From contig JBAKBP010003099.1 of the NCBI GenBank assembly GCA_037953745.1, positions 1 to 64,000 on the forward strand: a stretch of 64,000 nucleotides of DNA, given 5' to 3'. Origin of the DNA: Lithodes maja. Taxonomy: Eukaryota; Arthropoda; Malacostraca; Decapoda; Lithodidae. The stretch's first letter is position 1. Each line of letters opens with the position of its first letter. Shown here piece by piece: positions 23,423 to 34,556 of this stretch. The notes under the pieces are model-generated. The model did no database searches, was not told the DNA's origin, and saw nothing but the letters and a program-made list of their open reading frames with translations. A program made the position numbers and the translations under genes.

Positions 23423-24562
23423 AGGTGAATTACAGGGATGAAAAAAAAAAAATTAAGTTTACTACAGGGTCATAACTTGGCATGAATATACTGTAATATG
23501 TATATGGGCAATATCGATATACTGTAATTCCATTAAATTCCAGAAAAAAATACTAGTTTATAGTGCCGTTGGCATCTGGACCGTCAGTTGAGAGTTCAAG
23601 CTGATTCGTGCGACGCCATTGTATGTAAACATTGGATACTTGTCCCAATCACACACGCTCGTGGACAGGTCTGTTATTCTTATTTAGTACCTTTCAATTC
23701 AATACCAAAGCTCTGCAAAACATCGAACAAGGTCCTGAAGATGTGGTGCACATCAAGAAATAATCCAATCTCGCCAACAATAAACATACTGTACATGCAG
23801 TGTTTTCGAGTGTTTATATCCTGGTCACGAGTCGAGGGAGGTCGCTTCCAAGGCCTATTTCTTAATAAAAGTATCGTTTTCTGTTAATTTTATATATCGC
23901 AGTCCCTTGACCAGATAGTGATTAAGCCAAATGTTGAGCTGTAAACATGCATACAATTTATAAAAGTTTCTCACATAAAATAAAACAGATTCGCCCATTT
24001 CCCGTGTCTAGTGTTCCCGCCATTGACAATAATGACATCATGGTAAACACGCCAGTGCTCGCCACATAAAATAACATAGATAAGCTATATTTCTATGTTG
24101 TTGGGACACATTGATGAAAGTTCTTCAGTATCATACCCCTAAAACCAAGCCGATCCCAATGGACAATGTAGTTTGAATAGGTTTCATCCCTGGAATTCAC
24201 CTTTAATCGTAAATATTTATTGGTAGCTCAATCCATGTGGCGACACTAATGGTAACGGCCCTGACGGAAAAAAAGTATTAGTAAAATAGCGTACGGCATC
24301 AAAATATTCTATCTCGATTTTCACTTTCACAGTGCATTATTCGATAGCTTGCCATTATTTCTACACTTCATTATCAAGCTTATGCTGCTCATACAATAAC
24401 AGTACTCATATCATTGTTAAATATCTGTATATCATTGTAAATGCTTTCATAGTACGGAGAGCTTAACGGAGATACCGAGAATCAAAATGGTGGCCAGTGA
24501 CCTGACTCCTGAAGCTCTTTGCCCGATTGTGTTATTCTATAGGTACCCCTAATTCATCCATA
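23423..24562. other. Non-coding DNA, nothing recognised
   Basis: AT-rich sequence with short open frames that lack family motifs. I see no gene, repeat end or inverted repeat that I can support. Confidence 0.5.
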
Positions 24563-24698
24563 TATGTAAAACCTCGCCCATACAGACTAATTGAGGAAGA
24601 ACCCTGTCTGTATCAATAGTCCGGATATACAGTACAGTATATTCAGCCATCCAGACGAATCCGGATGGCTGAAACAGGAGTCCGGATATCTAACTTAA

Positions 24699-26699
24699 CC
24701 CTCCGACCCCGGCTAGGGAATATCGTGACTGTACTTTGTGTCCGGGGGTTTTCAGGAATTTTGGTCCCTGTTGATTCACATGTTACTCCTGAAATACATT
24801 ACACAAAGTTATAAAAAAAACAGAAAAATGTAGCACAAACCTTCATGTGTAGAATGCCGTTGAGTAGAGGTCTCTAGCCCAAGTGATTGCATAATGGTGA
24901 GCGCGGGAAGTGGAGTGATTTTTATGCGTGAAAATCATCCCGCGTTCGGATGCGTCGCCTTTGCCCAGGCCCCGGCTCGGCTAACCTACTGTTTTCTTAG
25001 CCACTCGTCGCGCAAAACCTTTTACCTCCCGGAGGCGATTTTATGTATTGATAGTGATGTTATTATAGTTATTTGGAGTCCAATTATATAAAATATGTTT
25101 ATTAGGCTATGATTGTAACAAATATTTCACATTTTCACTCGATACCGTAGTTTTTATGAGTAATTGAGGTAGGTTATTGTTATATTAGGCACTGATTATT
25201 CGTTATCACAGGTGTTTATTATACTTTGGCCATCTAATATTATGTCATGTGTCACTTTCACTTAGTTATATGCTTTGTAAACGTTTTATATACAATTTAT
25301 TGTGTCTTTGTTCACTTATTTATATATGTTTTCATAATACATGATTTTTTTATCACAATACACCTGTACATTGTTTTATTTCCACTTGTTGCCTATATAC
25401 ATACATATTGTCAGTCTTTGGTACTTTCACTATGATTATTAGTTAGTACTCCTGCTTGCTGTGGTATTCAGCAAAGCACGGTATAGTACATAGTGACACC
25501 TGGCACTCCACACACTGCATGGTGGTCTTTTTGTGCTTCCTCGGCCTCACCTGGCTGTTCCAGCAGACATGGCACCGCCTTCTGCTAATGGTGACTCCAT
25601 CTCGTTCCAGAGGCAGGTAACCGTGCTTGTGCACATTTACATACTGTGCACACTGCAGGCGGTCCTGAACGGGGCGCCCAGGTTGTGCCACTGCCCTCTG
25701 TGGAGCTAGAGCGGGGGCAGCACGCCCACGAACTTTGGCGGCGCGCACCCTAGGGCGGCCAGGAGCACGACGGCGCCCAGGCCCAGCCCGGCGGCCAGCC
25801 CGGCGGCCAGGGCGGCCAGGAGCACGACGGCCCTGGGCAAAGCGTCTGGGTTGAGGGTCGTCGATGTCCATAAAGTCGTCGTCATCGTCGTTGTCGTCAG
25901 AGCTGTCATCTTGCCCTGACGGTGGACCCAGGTAATCATGGCCAGAGTCATCTGTGAGGTGCCCTTCTTCTTCAGAGCCCCCCTCATAATCTCGCGGGGA
26001 ACGAATGATGCGTGGGCGGCGTGTAGGTCGGCGAGGTGGGGAAGGAGTGGGTAAATAGGCCGAAAGTGGGGGGTCCTCAACCCTAGGGAGTGCTGGTGGT
26101 GGTGGGGAAGAATGGCGGGAGCCTGGGGCAACTTGGGTGGCGTGGGTAGATAAGGAAGACAATGGCGGGTCAACCTCAGCCTCCCGCTCAGCCTCACTAT
26201 CATCACTTTCATCGTCATGGTCAAATCCACTAAAAAAGGCGTATCTTTCATGGATTTCGTCTAGATCGTCAAAATCTTCAATATAGTGAGACTGATAAGA
26301 CTCGGAGCTATCACTACCCAACTCATCAACACTATTTTGGCCTTCACCACGTTCATAACTCCTCAAAGCTATCTCAATACCTCCGGGAGTCAACGCATCT
26401 TGTACGTGCCTTTGCGTTAGGGCGCGACGAACATGGGCAGGCGTCGAAGGGAGCGTAGAATCGGACACAAGGGAATAACTTTTTGGGCTAGTATCCATGT
26501 TGGCGGCAGGGTAGAGACTGTTTTGGTGGCGTACATGCTGTCTGGTGGCGTCGCCTAGCGACGCCTGGTGACCACGGAGCGAAATTTTTACGCGCGCCAT
26601 TCGAAAGCACACACGCAAGCAATGGTACAGTGTTGTACCACCCGGGTTCCTCGGGCCAAAAAAAAATGGTACACACGTGTACCACCCGGGGTCGAAGGG
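24699..26699 (-). mobile_element. Internally deleted piggyBac element (2001 bp)
   Basis: Flanked by TTAA at 24695-24698 and 26700-26703, with ends CCCTCCGACCCCGG and (inverted) CCCTTCGACCCCGG, the same as the full element at 43307-47513. It lacks three internal blocks of the coding region and has one unit of the 177-bp repeat found 2.6 times in the full element. It must depend on another copy for movement, as the catalytic domain is gone. Confidence 0.9.
25443..26498 (-). CDS. piggyBac-derived ORF lacking the catalytic core
   Basis: A 351-residue open frame starting MDTSPKSYSLVSDS. It retains the acidic, Pro- and Ser-rich N-terminal region, a basic tract of the type RRAPGRPGRRAGRRAG (resembling AT-hook cores), and the C-terminal Cys/His domain (CHVCWNSQ...CVECQVSLC...CFAEYH) that in piggyBac binds the element ends. 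Compared with the full protein it has lost blocks of 234, 330 and 1335 bp. Each is a multiple of three, and each has 2-3 bp of junction microhomology (AGT, CCC and CC). All three catalytic aspartates lie in the largest loss. It cannot cut DNA; it could in principle bind ends and compete, but that is inference. The MDTS start is preferred because the two copies differ by compensating indels just upstream of it. Confidence 0.75.
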   Translation of the reverse strand: MDTSPKSYSLVSDSTLPSTPAHVRRALTQRHVQDALTPGGIEIALRSYERGEGQNSVDELGSDSSESYQSHYIEDFDDLDEIHERYAFFSGFDHDDESDDSEAEREAEVDPPLSSLSTHATQVAPGSRHSSPPPPALPRVEDPPLSAYLPTPSPPRRPTRRPRIIRSPRDYEGGSEEEGHLTDDSGHDYLGPPSGQDDSSDDNDDDDDFMDIDDPQPRRFAQGRRAPGRPGRRAGRRAGPGRRRAPGRPRVRAAKVRGRAAPALAPQRAVAQPGRPVQDRLQCAQYVNVHKHGYLPLERDGVTISRRRCHVCWNSQVRPRKHKKTTMQCVECQVSLCTIPCFAEYHSKQEY

Positions 26700-26948
26700 T
26701 TAAACAACCAGACTTAGGTTTCAGCCATCCAGACAAATCCGGATGGCTGACATACAAGTCTGGATATCTAACGCTGGATGTAAACAATACGTGCGGTAAC
26801 TTGTATTCGTCTCGTTTGTTTCCGGATTGACTTATATTTTGCCATCCAGGCAAGTTTGGTTGGTTGAAACACGAGTCTGGATCAAAATGCCTGTCCAGAT
26901 CTCTTAGGTTTTCGGATCTTAAAGCACCGGATGGGTGGGGTTCTACTG

Positions 26949-27483
26949 TACGTCACAAACAGGTCGGAACTGCCTCTCACCACCACCACCAACATCCAAA
27001 ACAAACACTAATTTATATACAGTATACAGTATTTACATTTATAAAAAAAATTGGACTACTTTTATTGCCCATAAGAGGTATATTGCACACTAACATTTAT
27101 TATAATGAGGATAGCTGACCTCGTGAGCTATGCTCTTTAAAGATCTTGGGGTAATAATGTCAGAAAACCATGTCCTTTTTTCTTCAATAGAAGCATTGTA
27201 GTTAGAAAAATTACTAAATTTTTTAGTCGGAATAAATTTCATCAATGATTATTCAAGGTTATGTGGGTTATTCTACGGTATAATTCTAGATTGGGCTTTC
27301 CTCTATCTTTTGAAACTTAATACATTGCAGTAGACACAATTATTGTAGGTGTAAATCGTTCAAGAGTGAATACAGTATTTCGGGATTAGCGGCCACTCAA
27401 AATCATGCGTGTAGGGTTTACGATTATATTCATATAAAAAAAAAACTATTAAACGGTCTTGATTGCAGAATTTTGATGTGAGT
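26949..27483. other. Non-coding DNA, nothing recognised
   Basis: AT-rich sequence between two repeats. No gene or repeat boundary could be supported. Confidence 0.45.
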
Positions 27484-27493
27484 ATCCTGGGTT

Positions 27494-27884
27494 TTCCGGG
27501 TGGATGAGACTCGTTAGCCTTGGTCGGCAACTCATCTAGGGGAGACAACCTTATACAAATCCGGGTGGATGGGACTAGTTAGCCTTGGTTGGCAACCTGT
27601 CTAGGGGAGTGAACCTGATACAAATCCGTACTGCTTACCTAAGGGTAAGGCAGGTTAGTGGATGGATTAGCCGAACACCACTATAGAAAAATAGTGCTAA
27701 CAAGATACACAGACGGCCTCGGAGTCGGACGGATCCTATATTGAGTGGTCAATCCTGCAAGTCCTTCACTAAACTGGCTCGGGTTGTCCCTCTCACAGGG
27801 AATAGGTCCGCATGGGGGCATTCTGAGTATGGCCACCCTCGTAAGGGGAGTAAGGCGTCCGGCAATAAATAGATAGATAGATAG
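27494..27884 (+). mobile_element. Small RTE-tailed non-autonomous element (391 bp)
   Basis: Flanked by the 10-bp duplication ATCCTGGGTT (27484-27493 and 27885-27894). It opens with two 65-bp units starting CCGGGTGGATG and containing TTAGCCTTGG. It ends GGCGTCCGGCAATA followed by (GATA)n, like the RTE LINE end GGCGTCAGGCAATA. No coding capacity. It is probably mobilised by an RTE-type enzyme that recognises this tail. Confidence 0.7.
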
Positions 27885-28165
27885 ATCCTGGGTTCGAGTC
27901 CTCGGAGTGCCACATGTATTTATTGATTTACTTAATTGAGTTTAGATGTGAAGTTGGTTGGTGTAAAAAACATAATAATATACAAATTCTGATGAGTCCA
28001 TAGGAAAGCCAATGAAAATTTCATATAAAAATAAAATACCTGTACTGCTCAGCTTAAAACACAATTGTAACAAGTTGAACGTCGAAGAACAATGAATATT
28101 TTTTATTATAGAACAAATTTCAGTACAGTATGAAATATCTATTTTTCCCAGTTTTATGCATCTCA
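27885..28165. other. Spacer with a lone B-box-like motif
   Basis: GGGTTCGAGTCC at 27890-27901, directly at the element junction, looks like a tRNA B box. No matching A box is visible at the right distance once the insertion is removed. The rest is AT-rich and unassigned. Confidence 0.35.
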
Positions 28166-29247
28166 TTTGTGGAAAGTACTTAGAATATACAGAGTAGAGG
28201 GCAAGTTGCTGAAAGCAGTGAAGAGCATGTATGAGGGTGCAAAGGCGGCAGTACGTGTGGAGAGTGAGCAGAGCGAGTTCTTTGACCTGAATGTTGGTTT
28301 GAAACAGGGGTGTGTGATGTCCCCGTGGTTGTTTACTGTATATATGGATGGAGTTATGAAAGAAATACTATCAAGAGCAGTGGATGTTGGTGTATTGCTG
28401 AAAAGGGAGGGAATTGAGTGGAAGCTACCTATACTGCTGTTTGCGGATGATACAGTTCTGATGAGTGATAATGAATGGGAGTTGCAGGGTCTGGTAAATG
28501 AGTTTGGAACAGTGTGCGAAAAACGGAATTTGAAGGTAAATCCGGGGAAGAGCAAGGTTATGGTCTTCGAAAGGGGTGAAGTCACAGAGTGTGAGGTGAA
28601 GCTGAACGGTCAGGCTATGGAGATCGTCAACTCTTTTAAGTATCTGGGCAGTGTGTTGAGTAAAGATGGGACTATGGATGAAGAGGTGCGGGAGAGGGTA
28701 CAACAGGGGAAGAGGGTTGTAGGAACGCTAAAAGCAGTAACAAGAAATAGGGTGGTCAGTATGGAAGTGAAGAAGTCCTTGCATGACAGTGTGGTAATCC
28801 CGACACTGACTTACGGAAGCGAAGCATGGACGTTGGTTGAGAGACTCTGACCAAGAGTGAGAGCAGTGGAAATGAATTACTTAAGGAGTGCGTGCGGAAT
28901 TACATGGAGGGATAGACAGACTAATGAGGAAGTAAGAAGGAGGTGTGGTGTGGAGGTAGATGTGCTGGAAAGTGTGAAAAGGAACAACTTGAGATGGTTC
29001 GGCCATATGGAACGTATGGAAAGCGAGAGAATGACTAAGAGGATGTACGAGAGCGAGGTGGAGGGACAGAGGGGGAGAGGTAGACCGAATATGAGGTGGA
29101 AAGATGGAGTGAGGAACTACATGAATGAAGGCGGTGCTGGTTGGGGGGAGGGGCGTCGACTGACTGGGGACAGAGGTGCATGGGGGCGGTTCGTTCGTGG
29201 CCACCCCTTCGGGTATCACGGCGTCAGGCAATAGATAGATAGATAGA
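28166..29247 (+). mobile_element. RTE-type LINE copy 2, 5'-truncated pseudogene
   Basis: Begins within the polymerase palm (VLRIYRVEGKLLKAV) and keeps LKQGCVMSPWLF, LLFADDTVLMSD and the C-terminal region. An AGA-to-TGA change creates a stop at 28848-28850; the same frame resumes and runs to the tail-derived TAG at 29234. A (GATA)n tail follows. The first catalytic Asp block is missing, so it is non-functional. It is otherwise nearly identical to copies 1 and 4. Confidence 0.88.
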
Positions 29248-29335
29248 TTTTGTAGTATGGGCTTTCCTCTTTCTTATCATGTATAACTCATTACAATATG
29301 CGATTATTGTCGGTTTAAATAGTGATACTAACTTG

Positions 29336-30722
29336 TTTCTTTGCGTGCCATAAATTTAATGCCTCTGGATGTGACTAACTTGAAAAAGGATTTGGGTATT
29401 CTGATCAGCAGTGACCTAAAGTTTTCCAAGCAGTGCATTGAAGTAGAGAACTAAGCGCAGAAATTATTTAGCTATATAAAGAGGCAAATTATATGCATTG
29501 TTTTGCATGTACAGTACAGTACTCGGGCACATACCCTATAGCTGGGGGTGGCCGACATTTAAAGTTCCAATTCTTAGGGTCCGGGACCACTTTCGCGTTT
29601 CCTCGCCCCTTTCTGTTTTTTCTAGTAGGCATTTAAGTACTGTACAGTATAGAAATAATGAAATAGTCCTCGCACTTTACAACGCTCTGATACGGCCTCT
29701 CCTGGAGTATGCTGTTAATTTGTGGTCTCCAACACTCAGGAAAGTTATAGAGCAACTGGAAAGAGTACAAGCAAAGGCTACAAATCTTATTCCATCGATT
29801 AGAAGACTGAGCAATGAGGACCGGTTGAGAGCTCTTGATCCATTTCCATTGGAAACATTCAGAATACGAGGTCAGCTCATTGAAGTTTTTATAATACTTA
29901 TGGGTTTGACAATGTGGATTATAACAAAATGCTTAGCCTCAATATGAACGCAACCCATGGCTGAAAGTTAGAATTGAAAAGGTTCGGCACTCGAATTTGT
30001 GAAAACTTTTTCACATAATATAAGATCTGTTATACCTGGAACATACTTCCCTCATAAGTTGCAAACAATTATTCACCAGAATATTTCAAGAAGAGTAGAT
30101 AGTATTTTGCACACACTGTAATAAGTGTAGAGCACTAAACAATCACTTTCCTTCCACTTGGAGCATCTCCCCGGAATGGACTGCAAGGGCTTTGAGATAC
30201 AGTAGGGTCTCACATAAAACGAGAATATGGTCGATAAACGAGGGCGTTTTATGCGATTTAGTTTTATGTAAACACAGCATTTTGGTGGCCCAATATCGTC
30301 AATGTTCACTGGAAGCGTAAATTTCCGTCAGGAGCGTACGATATTTCGTACGATATTTCGGCGTTCTATATGAAAGTATACGATATTTCGTACGTTTTGT
30401 ACGATATTTCGGCGCTCTATATGAAAACTCCTCGGATTTGCCCCACTTTGGCGGCGGACTCGTTTTATGTGATCACATTCGTTCTGATCGAAAATTAAAT
30501 ATTAATATTTTAGGTCGGTCGTTTTAATCGAGACTCGTTTTATGCGAACACGTTTTATGCGGGACCCTACTGTACAAACTATTCCTTGTAACTCCCTTTC
30601 CAATTGTCCCATACCCTCTCTAAACCACTGATGAACACTCAGAAGCAGTGATTTAGAGGGCAAGTAGACTCGAGGAGTTACTAGACCTGTTGTTGGTCGA
30701 CTTCCTTTGTAATCCTTTGACA
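29336..30722 (+). mobile_element. CR1-type LINE 3' fragment, broken
   Basis: Contains the thumb region (KKDLGILISSDLKFSKQCIE, a stop, then further downstream ALYNALIRPLLEYAVNLWSP and QLERVQAKATNLIPSI). Multiple stops and shifts make it a relic. After a 373-bp TA-flanked insertion, the 3' UTR resumes with CTAAACCACTG and CTGTTGTTGG.CGACTTCCTTTG, which matches the 3' UTR of the CR1 fragment at 36605-37346. Confidence 0.7.
30200..30572. mobile_element. Tigger/pogo-like MITE (373 bp)
   Basis: Terminal inverted repeats CAGTAGGGTCTCACATAAAA and its inverse TTTTATGCGGGACCCTACTG, with TA on both sides. The interior repeats TACGATATTTCG-type words and has no coding frame. It is inserted in the 3' part of a CR1 relic, so it is younger than that relic. 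Confidence 0.8.
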
Positions 30723-30723
30723 G

Positions 30724-31010
30724 GAAGAAAAGAGAGAAAAAGGAGAAGGTTCATTGGTCGCCCCCCTAACCCTCTATCCACGACCAAGACAATCCCCGGC
30801 CTTCACTCTTTGACGGATCAGAGGGAACTTCTACAAAAACTCTGTGAACGTCCAATCAAGAAGACCGAAGAGGCCAAAATCCGGCTGGGGCCATATAATG
30901 CCCGGAAACAGCTCCAGGAACACATTGGTTCCGAAGCTCGACACAAGAACAGAACCTACTCCATCAACAGTCTTTCTTCCTCTCTGTTGTCTGTCGCCTC
31001 TCTTAGCTAG
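30724..31010 (+). other. Candidate terminal exon of unknown gene
   Basis: A TTCCTTTGTAATCCTTTGACAG acceptor-like sequence precedes an open frame reading GRKERKRRRFIGRPP..., then LTDQRELLQKLCERPIKK, and ending LSSSLLSVASLS before a TAG stop. It is basic at the start (GRPP is reminiscent of an AT-hook core) and Ser-rich at the end. I do not recognise the family. The acceptor-like sequence coincides with the 3' end of a CR1 fragment, so it could be an accidental match or exonised repeat. Confidence 0.25.
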
Positions 31011-31029
31011 TCAAACATTTAGGTAGAGT

Positions 31030-31262
31030 CATAGTTATATTCAAAGTTGGCTATTATTTCTTGATCGAGTGTTGGGAGGCAGAAAAACTACTTTGAAGGC
31101 CGGATACAAGCCCTCCAAATATGAGGGGTGATCTAGGGCATTGTCAAGCACCAAGGGAATTTTGAAAGGTATCCTAAGCTCACGACACCTTTGTCTCGAA
31201 TTAGGGATAAAATACTTCTTAATTAAACCAATCATTCAAGAGTTTGCATGTAATCCAGCCTT
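31030..31262 (-). pseudogene. pogo/Tigger transposase relic
   Basis: The frame at 31041-31235 reads as the central DDE catalytic region of pogo/Tigger transposases: CRELRIPFKIPLVLDNALDHP and LYPAFKVVFLPPNTRS. The family consensus around the second catalytic Asp is LLVLDNAPGHP followed by VVFLPPNTTS. The Asp is kept, but the frame is lost just after PPNT. The upstream part is cut off by the CR1/L2 LINE whose tail begins at 31263. It is the only transposase remnant in the window for the Tigger-like MITEs. Confidence 0.75.
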
Positions 31263-34200
31263 ACCTTTTGATACCTTTTGATGTGTTCGCCACTCTTCTA
31301 GCGGCACCAAGGAGCGCGACGCCCCTCGTTATGGGTGGTGATTTGGTGCAGTAGACTGTTTGAAGCGACAGCTCGCTCCCTTGCGAGGATGGGCTCGTCT
31401 GGCACTTTTTGCAGTTCGACATCTAGGGCTCTCTTGAAGTTGTCTAACGAGATGTCCCTCATGTCTCTTACTCGCCGTGGGAGTTTGTTGAAGAGACGTG
31501 GGCCTCTGTGTGATAACCAGCCCTCTCGCAGAGAGCCCATAGCACCCCTGTTATTCATCCGGGGGATTTCGCATTCCCAGCCTCTCCTATCACTGAATTT
31601 CATGACTATCGGAGTATGTAGGTTTGGTACTAAACCCTCTGCGATTTTCCACGTGTATATTATTAAGTAACGTTCTCTTCTACGTTCCAGTGAGTACAGA
31701 TTCAGTGCTCTGAAACGCTCCCAATAGTGTAGATGTTTTATCAAACTTACATGCGAAGTGAAATTTCTTTGTACACTCTCTACGTCATTTATTTCACCTG
31801 CTTTGTGTGGGGATGTTAATACGCTACAGTATTCAAGCTGCGGTAGCACTAGAGATTTGAAGAGCGTTATCATAGGCAATTCACCGCGTGTTTTAAAAGT
31901 ACGCAGAATCCAACCCGTTAGACGTTTCGCAGCCGCCACTTTGACCTGGTTATGTACTTTGAAACCCATATTTTCAGACATTAATACCCCAAGGTCTTTC
32001 ACACTGTCTTTCCATTCTATTATGTGGTTAGATTCTGTTAAGTAATTTGTAATTTCTTTAACACCATTATTATCTCCGTACCGTATTAATTGGAATTTTT
32101 CCTCATTGAATTGCATGTTGTTTTCCCTGGTCCACTGGAACACTACATTCATGTCTTCCTGCAGTCGGCCCATGTCCTCTTGTGTGTTTACTATCTTGCT
32201 TAATTTTGTGTCATCAGCAAAAGACGACACCGTACTGTGTCTGGTGTTGGTATCTATGTCGCAAATTAGTATGAGGAACAGAAGGGGCGCTAGCACTGTT
32301 CCTTGGGGCACTGAGCTTTTGACATCCGAAGGCTCAGATGTGACTTGGTTTACTGCTACTGATTGTTTTCGGTTTACGAGGAAATTGTATATCCACCGTC
32401 CGATTTTCCCAGTTATACCTTTTGCTTTCAGTTTGTGGGCTATTATACCATGGTTAAATTTATCAAATGCCTTAGCAAAATCGGTGTAAATGACATCCAC
32501 GTTTTTCTTTTCTTCTAGCGCTTTAAGAATTTTGTCATAGTGTTCCAAAAGTTGTGAGAGACATGATCTTCCCGCTCTGAACCCATGTTGACCGGTGTTG
32601 TGTAGTTCATTTGTCTCCATGAATGTTGAAATTTTGCTTCGCAGGACTTTAATGATGTGAGAGGTTAGAGCTACCGGGCGGTAGTTTTTTGGTAGTGCTT
32701 TACTCCCTCCTTTATGCAGTGGGGCAATTATTGCGTTTTTCAAGCTATCTGGTATGTCACCAGTGTCTAGACTCCTTCTCCACATTATAGCCAGGGGTTT
32801 TGATTAGTTTTCCTTACATTTCTTCATTAGGATCGAATTCCATGAGTCCGGGCCTGGTGCCGAGTGGGATGGCATGTTGGAAATGGCCTCTTCTATGTCT
32901 TTTGGACCAAAATCAATATCCAGCATCTGAGGGGTTTCCGTGGGGGAGGTTTCCATGAAAAATATATTTTGGTCTCTGATGACTTTTGTTTCATCAGGCT
33001 CACTGAATGCCATTTCATACTGCCTGCTTAAGAGTTCGCTCATTTCCTTTTTGTCCCCTGTGAAAGAGCCGTCCCCTTTGCTCAGTGGGCCGATGTTTGA
33101 TGTTGTTTTAGCCTTTTGTTTGGCGTATGAAAAGAAGTATTTGGAATTTTCCTTTATACCTGCAATAGCTTTCCTCTCCTCTTCCATATGTTGTAGTTCA
33201 TATGATATTCATAGCCTTTGTTCAATTTCCACAATTTCTCTATCTATTTCGACCTTTTGCCTATCCTGTAGATTTTGATGTGTGCGTCTTTGTGTGAGTA
33301 ATTTTCTTCTTCTGTACAGCCTCCTCCTTTCCCGATCTTGTTTGCTTCTTCGTTTTGTTTGTCTTGCAGGTACCGGTATATGGTGGCTACAGATTTGGGT
33401 CATGGTTTCTGTTATTAAGACTAGACATTCTGCTGGTGTCAGGTTATCCATTAAATCTTCCCAGTCTATTTCCTCCATTTCTTGATTTACCTCTTCCCAC
33501 CTAATGTTTTTGAAGTTAAATTTACTGAAGGGGCCGGTTTTTGTTCTCGATTCTGAGGTTGTCTGTACACTTTCTAAGGTTGTTTTGATCTCAATTAATT
33601 TATGATCTGAGTATGTTGTGTCCGATATGTTAATGCTGTGTACTAGAGAGTCGTTGTTAGTGAAGACCAGGTCTAAGATATTGTTTTCCCGTGTGGGTTC
33701 AGCAATATGTTGGGTAAGACTAAAAAAATCACAAAGTTCAAAAAGCTCTCTCGTATTAGTATTTGCTTCTCCGGTGTTATTTGCCACTAACTGGTTTTCT
33801 AGTTGTCTCCATTTAATGTTTGGTAGGTTAAAGTCTCCTAGCCATATAATATTTGGTGTTGGGTTCCCCAGGGTTTCCACTTCTGATTTTATTTTGTTGA
33901 GCTGGGTTTTGAATTCTTCTCGGGATGAGTCTGGAGGCCTGTATGTAACAATAACTGCTAAATTTAGGGATTCTATTTTAACTCCAAGTATTTCCACCAC
34001 TTCGTTACTGTTATTTAGGAATTCAGTACATATCAGTGAGTCATGTATGTACAAGGCTACACCTCCATGTGATCTATGCGTTCTGTCCGCCCTATGTAGG
34101 TTGTAACCAGGAATCCATACCTCACTATCTTGCTGATCTTTAATGTGAGTTTCTGTGAGAGCCGTAAATATAGCGTTTCCTTCTTCTAGCAGGCCCCTAA

Positions 34201-34330
34201 TAAATGGTACTTTGTTCGTGGTTCTATTTTTTAGGCCTTGGATATTTGCAAACAAGATTGGGGAGGGATTGTTTGGAGTACTATGTGTACCTAATAGTCT
34301 TCGGGATGTATTGGCCAGTGACAGACTCTG
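31263..34330 (-). mobile_element. CR1/L2-type LINE
   Basis: A nearly complete non-LTR element with endonuclease and reverse transcriptase and a short 3' end made of the repeated unit TATCAAAAGG (31263-31285, read on the minus strand). It inserted into a pogo transposase relic. The 5' boundary is not determined. Confidence 0.8.
31298..34255 (-). pseudogene. CR1/L2 endonuclease-RT ORF with two in-frame stops
   Basis: The endonuclease (34255-33209) shows FANIQGLKNR, LTETHIKD, WLGDFNLPNIKW and YSDHKLIEI. A basic linker follows, then the polymerase (32785-31298) with YRPVALTS, QHGFRAGRSCLSQLL, VIYTDFAKAFDKFNH, SVPQGTVLAPLLFLI and SSFADDTKLS. All segments are in one frame, broken only by TGA at 33209-33211 and TAA at 32804-32806. 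The TGA sits where related elements have Arg, so CGA to TGA decay is likely. The FADD box and the endonuclease Asp/His residues are intact. Confidence 0.85.
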
Positions 34331-34556
34331 CCCGGTACACGCCCGACTTGTTCATGTGTTTTAATTAAGTACAGTACTGTACCTTGCTTTCCTGACTTTG
34401 CCTATAACAAAGGGTCGCATTATGTGGCCTGCCAGGCCAGGTGAATAGTATACTGTACAGTGGTTAGGCTTTATCCACTTTCCAGCCCCTGGCAATAACT
34501 TTTGTTAATAAAGGTGGCTTTAGGCATTTTCTTATAACACAGGCCTGTCTCATTAA

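Larger units (their letters stand above)
24563..26948. mobile_element. Degraded Tigger-like element hosting a deleted piggyBac
   Basis: The right end reads CACCGGATGGGTGGGGTTCTACTG followed by TA in the + direction, a pogo/Tigger-style terminus. The left end near 24563 (GTAAAACCTCGCCCATACAG) is a weak inverse of it. The phrase CAGCCATCCAGAC.AATCCGGATGGCTG occurs on both sides of the inner piggyBac (about 24643 and 26723). The boundaries are approximate. Confidence 0.45.

Noticed and set aside
25443..26618. Calling the deleted piggyBac ORF a domesticated host gene
   Set aside because: It still has both terminal repeats and TTAA flanks, so it is a transposon copy. Domestication would need expression and conservation evidence.
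27885..27905. Possible tRNA 3' half split by an insertion
   Set aside because: The B-box-like word is present, but no A box or acceptor partner is found upstream after removing the insertion.
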